10,192 bases of DNA from the NCBI GenBank assembly GCA_021845155.1, contig JAKBSB010000036.1:1-10192 (forward strand), given 5' to 3'. Below, in pieces: positions 7,012 through 10,192 of the stretch (the stretch's first letter is position 1; the number at the start of each line of letters is the position of its first letter). The translations under genes and the position numbers were made by a program. The notes beneath the pieces were generated by a model. It was not told the origin of the DNA. It was given only the letters and a program-made list of their open reading frames with translations, and made no database searches. Source of the DNA: Thermoplasmata archaeon. Its GTDB lineage: Archaea; Thermoplasmatota; Thermoplasmata; Thermoplasmatales; Thermoplasmataceae.

Positions 7012-8567
7012 CTGGCATCCCCTTCTGACATTCTCAGCCCTTCTTCGGGATTGAAATAGTAAGCCTGAATTATTTTTGATATTGTGCCATAATCAGATAC
7101 TTCATTCCTCGCCATGTTCTCTATGAGTTTCTTTCGCTCCTGAAAATTGTGTTCAAATTCCTCTTTGCTCATTCCTGTGGATACTCTTATCTTCTCCAGG
7201 ATCGAACTGTTTCCATTGTAATGATGTTCATCTTTCTCTGGATCATAGGAGAAGACGGAGTTGTAAAGCACATCCCCAGTTTCAGGGTCATACCCCACCA
7301 TCTCATTTACTTCGGTGATACGCCTCACAAGGTCTCCATGGATCTTGACGAATTTATTGAAAATGACAGTGCTGAGGTACGTCATCATAACACGCGGTAT
7401 GTTAAGCGGTTCTGCCTCAAGCCTGTTTATTAGGGCTTCCATAGAATCGGCATGAATGGTAGAGTACGTGGTGTGTCCGGTCGACATGGACTGGAACAGG
7501 GCGTAGGCCTCTCTTCCCCTTACCTCGCCTACCACAATATAGGTGGGTCTCTGTCTCATGGCCATCCTGACAAGTTCGAACATGTCCACTTTCATATACC
7601 CTTTCCTATCCCTGGAGGAATAATTCTCTCTTTCTCTTGTGGTTGCCGGAATCCAGTTTTCGTTTGGGATGTTTATCTCCCTTGTCTCCTCAATGCTGAA
7701 TATTTTTGAATTGGGCGGTGCAAGCATCAGGAGCGCATTTAGCGTGGAGGTCTTTCCAACTGCAGGTGCCCCTGAGATAAGGCATGAACTGTTGTTCTCA
7801 ACCAGGTACCACATGTATGTTATTATGTTGGAATCGGCAGTTTTATTCATCAAAATATCAGTTGGGGTAAAAGGCTTCTTTCTGAACAGTCTCATGGTGA
7901 AGACCGAACCATGGGGTGAAATTTCATTCCCGTAAATGGCCTGGACACGATGCCCCTCGTCAGTAATTCCATCCAGAACCGGGTTATTTATGGAGATTTC
8001 TTTACCACAGAACTGCGAAAGTTTAATGATAAAAGAATCCAGGTAGGTTGGATCATTATAGACGATATTTGTCCTCATGTCCTGATATTTCCTGTGATAG
8101 ACAAACACCTTGCTTCCGAAACCATCACATGATATATCTTCCACCTGAGGATCATTTACAGGCACATTTATGAGCCCGTATCCTGCATAATCACGATTTA
8201 TGAAATACTGCAGCTTTTCGCTGCTTCCAGCTTCATAAATACCCTTTCTGTTATGGATATAGCTTTTAACTATATCTGGGAACTGGAATTTTGTAAGTGA
8301 ATTTGAAATCTTCATGCTGTTTGGCACTATCCACTCCATGTCTTTTACAATATTATAAAGTGCATTCAGTTCAACCCTTGAAATTGAAGGTTCCTCCACC
8401 TGATACACGTATTCCAGACTATCCCTGTCCCAGAGAATTCTTACAGTTGATCTTTCACTGTTTACCTTGTATTCGTCTATCACATCAAAGTCCCTGAGCT
8501 GAAAGGGTTCAATTACCTTGAAATATCCGACCATGGATGTGTCAGAGTGTGGATTTTGCATTTCCAC
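7008..8567 (-). CDS. Type IV filament/secretion ATPase A (TadA/FlaI-like)
   Basis: This 519-residue protein is the first gene of the operon and a paralogue of ATPase B. An N-terminal region of about 130 residues precedes the N2 domain (VEDISCDGFGSKVFVYHRK, 142-160). The motor has Walker A GAPAVGKT (266-273), an Asp box SIEETRE (291-297), catalytic Glu348 in VGEVRG, and a canonical His box TGHTTYSTIHAD (363-374) with His365 and His372. All expected catalytic elements are present, so it should hydrolyse ATP to power filament extension or export. The frame opens at GTG 8567, but the ATG two codons later (8561) lies about 28 bases from the centre of the TATA box, no Shine-Dalgarno precedes either, and a leaderless start at 8561 is more likely. 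Its stop overlaps the TTG of platform protein 1. Confidence 0.92.
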   Translation of the reverse strand: MEMQNPHSDTSMVGYFKVIEPFQLRDFDVIDEYKVNSERSTVRILWDRDSLEYVYQVEEPSISRVELNALYNIVKDMEWIVPNSMKISNSLTKFQFPDIVKSYIHNRKGIYEAGSSEKLQYFINRDYAGYGLINVPVNDPQVEDISCDGFGSKVFVYHRKYQDMRTNIVYNDPTYLDSFIIKLSQFCGKEISINNPVLDGITDEGHRVQAIYGNEISPHGSVFTMRLFRKKPFTPTDILMNKTADSNIITYMWYLVENNSSCLISGAPAVGKTSTLNALLMLAPPNSKIFSIEETREINIPNENWIPATTRERENYSSRDRKGYMKVDMFELVRMAMRQRPTYIVVGEVRGREAYALFQSMSTGHTTYSTIHADSMEALINRLEAEPLNIPRVMMTYLSTVIFNKFVKIHGDLVRRITEVNEMVGYDPETGDVLYNSVFSYDPEKDEHHYNGNSSILEKIRVSTGMSKEEFEHNFQERKKLIENMARNEVSDYGTISKIIQAYYFNPEEGLRMSEGDAS

Positions 8568-8585
8568 ATTAAAGCACTCTTGCTG

Positions 8586-8600
8586 TATATAATTTTTCGT
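8586..8600 (-). promoter_or_regulatory. BRE/TATA promoter of the pilus operon
   Basis: On the minus strand a purine-rich BRE (CGAAAA) runs into ATTATATA (8593-8586). The box centre lies about 28 bases before the ATG at 8561, which predicts a transcript starting at or within two bases of that codon. This is the usual archaeal layout for leaderless messages and explains the lack of a Shine-Dalgarno. GCACTCT lies between the box and the start and occurs again upstream at 8632-8638. Confidence 0.65.
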
Positions 8601-9061
8601 GGCACAGGTCGCATGAAAATGATTTTCTTTCGCACTCTGTTTTTCACTTTCCCCCTGAAGTGCATGAAAACTAAGAAGCCTTAGAAATTTACATCTTAAT
8701 GGGGTAGATTTATTTCAGTGGGAAAGGAATTGACATTCAGGAGTGGTTGGATGGGAAAAAAACCAAACAAATTTAGGTGCGTGGTAGAGATCGTAATCAG
8801 CCACGGAGTGGATGAAATAGACAGAAAGATTTATCATTTCTATTGATATGGTGGCTTGTCCGCTTGCAAACAGAAGCGAAAACAGTCCTCTATTAAGGAG
8901 GGAAGAATACATCTGTGCGGTATAGAATCCAACTGCACGAGTATTTGGCCAGCAACCATTGAAAATGGAAGTTCTCTGTGCCGCCTGGAAGTATGCAACG
9001 GTGGAAATCAAGAAAGGAAGAATACAAACTGTATGGAATATGATTGATTCCAGTCAGATGA
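8601..9061. other. Stretch without a convincing gene between the pilus promoter and the tRNA
   Basis: About 460 bases hold only short or doubtful frames. The nine-base word GCATGAAAA occurs at 8611-8619 and 8662-8670, and a CTAAG/CTTAG hairpin sits at 8671-8684. A minus-strand frame of 98 codons (8715-9011) is open but lacks a visible promoter, ribosome binding site or family pattern. On the plus strand, protein-like pieces from about 8750 on are broken by stops and a run of seven A, which could be a worn-out gene. I see nothing firm here besides upstream regulatory sequence for the operon. Confidence 0.4.
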
Positions 9062-9139
9062 GGGCCTGTAGATCAGCGGTAGATCGCTTCCTTGGCATGG
9101 AAGAGGCCTGGGGTTCAATTCCCCACAGGTCCATACAGT
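9028..9139. repeat. 10-bp perfect inverted repeat flanking the tRNA
   Basis: ACTGTATGGA at 9028-9037 is the exact reverse complement of TCCATACAGT at 9130-9139. The right arm includes the last four bases of the mature tRNA and continues into the trailer. TCCATACA occurs once more in direct orientation at 9206-9213. The arms could pair in the precursor RNA around the whole tRNA, or serve as protein binding or recombination sites. Which, if any, is not visible. Confidence 0.6.
9062..9133 (+). tRNA. trnA: tRNA-Ala, anticodon GGC
   Basis: A complete 72-base cloverleaf can be drawn. The acceptor GGGCCTG pairs with CAGGTCC, the D stem is GATC/GATC, and the anticodon stem CTTCC/GGAAG closes the loop TTGGCAT (9092-9098) with anticodon GGC at 9094-9096. 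The variable loop is five bases, the T stem is TGGGG/CCCCA with loop TTCAATT, and the discriminator is A. The third acceptor pair is G-U (G9064 with U9130), the identity mark for alanyl-tRNA synthetase. There is no intron and CCA is not encoded. It reads GCC and, by wobble, GCU codons. Confidence 0.96.
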
Positions 9140-9152
9140 CCAGTTCCGTCTG

Positions 9153-9157
9153 TTTTT
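9153..9157 (+). terminator. T-run terminator of the tRNA gene
   Basis: TTTTT begins about 20 bases after the tRNA 3' end and is the kind of short oligo-T stop archaeal RNA polymerase uses. Confidence 0.45.
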
Positions 9158-9286
9158 GGACATAAGGCAATTTCTAAAAAAAATGAAAACTAATTTGGGG
9201 AGACTTTCCATACAATTGACGACCTCCTGTATTAATGAACAACCGGAACCATTTGTATGTGAGAAAATTACATTATGGGTTACTTG

Positions 9287-9311
9287 TGTTCCTCTGGTCC
9301 AGCAGGAAACA
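9287..9311. other. Bulged hairpin between the tRNA and the small membrane gene
   Basis: TGTTCCT-CTG pairs with CAG-C-AGGAAACA across a GTC loop, with two single-base bulges. It lies about 30 bases beyond the stop of the minus-strand gene that ends at 9340, so it could stabilise or end that message. The rest of 9134-9339 shows no gene. Confidence 0.3.
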
Positions 9312-9339
9312 TGGGAGGAGTGAGGATGAATCACTCTAA

Positions 9340-9585
9340 TTAATTAGTTGGTTGATGTGCGCTTTTCCGTTTCTTCTTCCTTGTTAGGGAGATGGAACGC
9401 CACTGGAGCAGCAGATACAAATTAGGGACCGAAATAACTATGGTTATCCATCCAAAAGGATGAAAAATACCACTTAACACCAACATATAGAATAAATAAA
9501 ACGCATAATAGAGGACCGAGAGAAAAATAAGACTGGTAATCCTCTCCTTATCCCATTTATTTTCTTCTTCCTCTATTATTATCAT
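9340..9585 (-). CDS. Small two-helix membrane protein, unknown function
   Basis: The 81-residue product starts with an acidic patch (MIIIEEEENKWDKER), then has a hydrophobic helix (about residues 17-39), a short loop with HPFGW, a second helix (about 46-60) and a very basic tail (TRKKKRKSAHQ). By the positive-inside rule the tail, and probably the N-terminus, face the cytoplasm. TTAATTAA (9606-9613) lies about 25 bases before the ATG, which predicts a leaderless message, and no Shine-Dalgarno is needed. The TATA box overlaps the stop codon of the broken gene upstream. I do not recognise the family. It resembles the protein at 2808-3026 only in layout. Confidence 0.6.
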   Translation of the reverse strand: MIIIEEEENKWDKERITSLIFLSVLYYAFYLFYMLVLSGIFHPFGWITIVISVPNLYLLLQWRSISLTRKKKRKSAHQPTN

Positions 9586-9605
9586 ACCTGATGGATTGCA
9601 ACCTG

Positions 9606-9613
9606 TTAATTAA
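9606..9613 (-). promoter_or_regulatory. TATA box of the small membrane gene at 9340-9585
   Basis: TTAATTAA is centred about 25 bases upstream of the ATG at 9585, the spacing for a transcript that starts at the start codon. Confidence 0.45.
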
Positions 9614-9902
9614 GAGATTCCATCTCCATAAGCCCGGCTCATTCGCACCGATACTATCGTCGACGTACCGTAATATCCTTGAAGAGCGGCACTTCCAGAG
9701 TTAGGTTCGAATCGCTGGCTGTTATAACTCAATCCCGCACCATTGGATGCTTCCCAACTGATTCCGAGAAATCCTGATGGGTTCCGAAAATTAAGGCAAT
9801 CAATGGACCGTTCCTTGTGACGAAGAAATGGACAGAATTTGAGTAAATATCTGAACTTGAGCACAACGTTCCTCCTGGGGCATACCAAGGGGATGAAGGT
9901 GC
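9610..9902 (-). pseudogene. Frameshifted remnant of a secreted protein gene
   Basis: Two overlapping frames give protein-like sequence that joins only through a shift near 9790. The first (from 9902) reads APSSPWYAPGGTLCSSSD and continues with Ser/Asn-rich text and FFVTRNGPLIALI. The second reads SGFLGISWEASNGAGL, then NSQRFEPNSGSAALQGYYG, ending in RAYGDGIS and a TAA at 9610-9612. The Gly/Ser/Asn/Tyr-rich character suggests an exported beta-rich domain. Codons such as TCG, ACG, TTG and AGT resemble those of the C-terminal half of the large surface protein at the left of the window, though I could not align the two. A stop (9903-9905) cuts it from any upstream part. A 92-codon frame can be drawn from 9888, but its N-terminal third looks out of frame. 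Confidence 0.4.
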
Positions 9903-9913
9903 TTATGAGTGAT

Positions 9914-10036
9914 TCACCTCCCGGTAACAGTATACACGGAAGAACTCATGGAAGAGGCAAAAAGAATGAGAAACGCCCAGAGAGTATCGTAATGAAGTAA
10001 ATCCAACAGATCATTTACAACCTCCATTCTATTCAT
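9914..10036 (-). CDS. 40-residue membrane mini-protein or broken 5' end of the secreted protein gene
   Basis: The ATG at 10036 opens 40 codons: MNRMEVVNDLLDLLHYDT, then a hydrophobic helix (LWAFLILFASSM), then SSSVYTVTGR and TGA. The TATA-like GGTTAAAAACC is centred 25 bases upstream, at the leaderless distance, and a hyphenated palindrome TGCAT-GT-ATGCA lies between box and start. The helix followed by a Ser-rich polar stretch looks like an export signal. The frame stops only about ten bases before the secreted-protein remnant begins, so it may be that gene's severed N-terminus. A standalone small membrane peptide is the alternative. Confidence 0.35.
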   Translation of the reverse strand: MNRMEVVNDLLDLLHYDTLWAFLILFASSMSSSVYTVTGR

Positions 10037-10043
10037 TATTCCG

Positions 10044-10066
10044 TGCATGTATGCAGGTTTTTAACC
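10044..10066 (-). promoter_or_regulatory. TATA box with adjoining palindrome, upstream of the mini-ORF
   Basis: GGTTAAAAACC (10066-10056) is followed on the minus strand by TGCAT-GT-ATGCA (10055-10044). A palindrome directly downstream of a TATA box, covering the expected polymerase contact region, is a usual position for an archaeal repressor site. The role is inferred from position alone. Confidence 0.35.
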
Positions 10067-10165
10067 GGAATCATTGTAAATCATAGCGACACATTCAACA
10101 GATCTTAAGGGAAACCTCATCGTGTTACAGAGTGTCAATCCAGGAATAATTGCCATTATAGTGCA

Positions 10166-10182
10166 AAAGTTTAACTTTATAA
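10166..10182 (+). promoter_or_regulatory. Promoter-like element at the right edge
   Basis: AAAGTT-T-AACTTT (10166-10178), a perfect palindrome around one base, runs into TTTATAA (10176-10182). This could be a TATA box with an overlapping operator for a plus-strand gene starting just beyond the window. The target gene is not visible. Confidence 0.25.
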
Positions 10183-10192
10183 TTAGATCGGA

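Noticed and set aside
8715..9011. Minus-strand frame of 98 codons upstream of the pilus operon
   Set aside because: It is open and not absurd in composition, but has no ribosome binding site, TATA box or recognisable pattern, and other frames here are equally doubtful.
9008..9334. Minus-strand frame of 108 codons
   Set aside because: It runs straight through the tRNA-Ala gene on the opposite strand and has no family pattern.
9700..9725. GGTTCGAATC resembling a tRNA T arm
   Set aside because: The flanking bases cannot form a T stem and no acceptor or anticodon arm fits around it.

Overview
The window looks like a piece of a euryarchaeal chromosome, most likely from the Thermoplasmatales (Thermoplasma/Ferroplasma/Cuniculiplasma-like). 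This rests on archaeal-type type IV pilus ATPases and TadC/FlaJ-like platform proteins, heavy use of AGA/AGG and ATA codons, archaeal BRE/TATA promoters placed for leaderless transcripts, an archaeal tRNA-Ala without encoded CCA, and secreted proteins rich in N-glycosylation sequons. The genus assignment is inference.

Left part (1-2571, + strand): a large secreted or surface protein whose start lies before the window. Its signal-peptide-coding segment (1-87) is separated from the rest of the same reading frame by one in-frame TAG (88-90). The gene looks chimeric: codon use changes sharply at a polyglycine linker near 690-732. A second gene (1882-2571) follows 30 bases later and codes for a membrane-anchored, sequon-rich extracellular protein. 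The two look like an operon.

Middle-left (2572-3748): a decayed zone. It holds a stretch of hairpins with a reading frame reminiscent of the 3' end of an IS200/IS605 TnpB element, one small two-helix membrane protein, and a minus-strand pseudogene with stops and frameshifts.

Centre (3749-8600, - strand): a tight four-gene operon, read right to left: secretion ATPase A, TadC/FlaJ-like platform protein 1, platform protein 2, secretion ATPase B. The genes overlap or abut at every junction. A BRE/TATA box sits just upstream of the first gene at a leaderless distance. This is a type IV filament assembly machine with two platform proteins, as in Tad and the archaeal Epd pili, but with two separate ATPases and no pilin or prepilin peptidase beside it. 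Each ATPase keeps a complete Walker A motif and catalytic Glu. The second has lost the first His of the His box.

Right part (8568-10192): a roughly 460-base stretch without a convincing gene, then tRNA-Ala(GGC) (+) flanked by a 10-bp perfect inverted repeat, a small two-helix membrane protein (-), a frameshifted remnant of a secreted protein (-), a 40-codon leaderless mini-ORF (-), and a promoter-like element at the very edge pointing out of the window.
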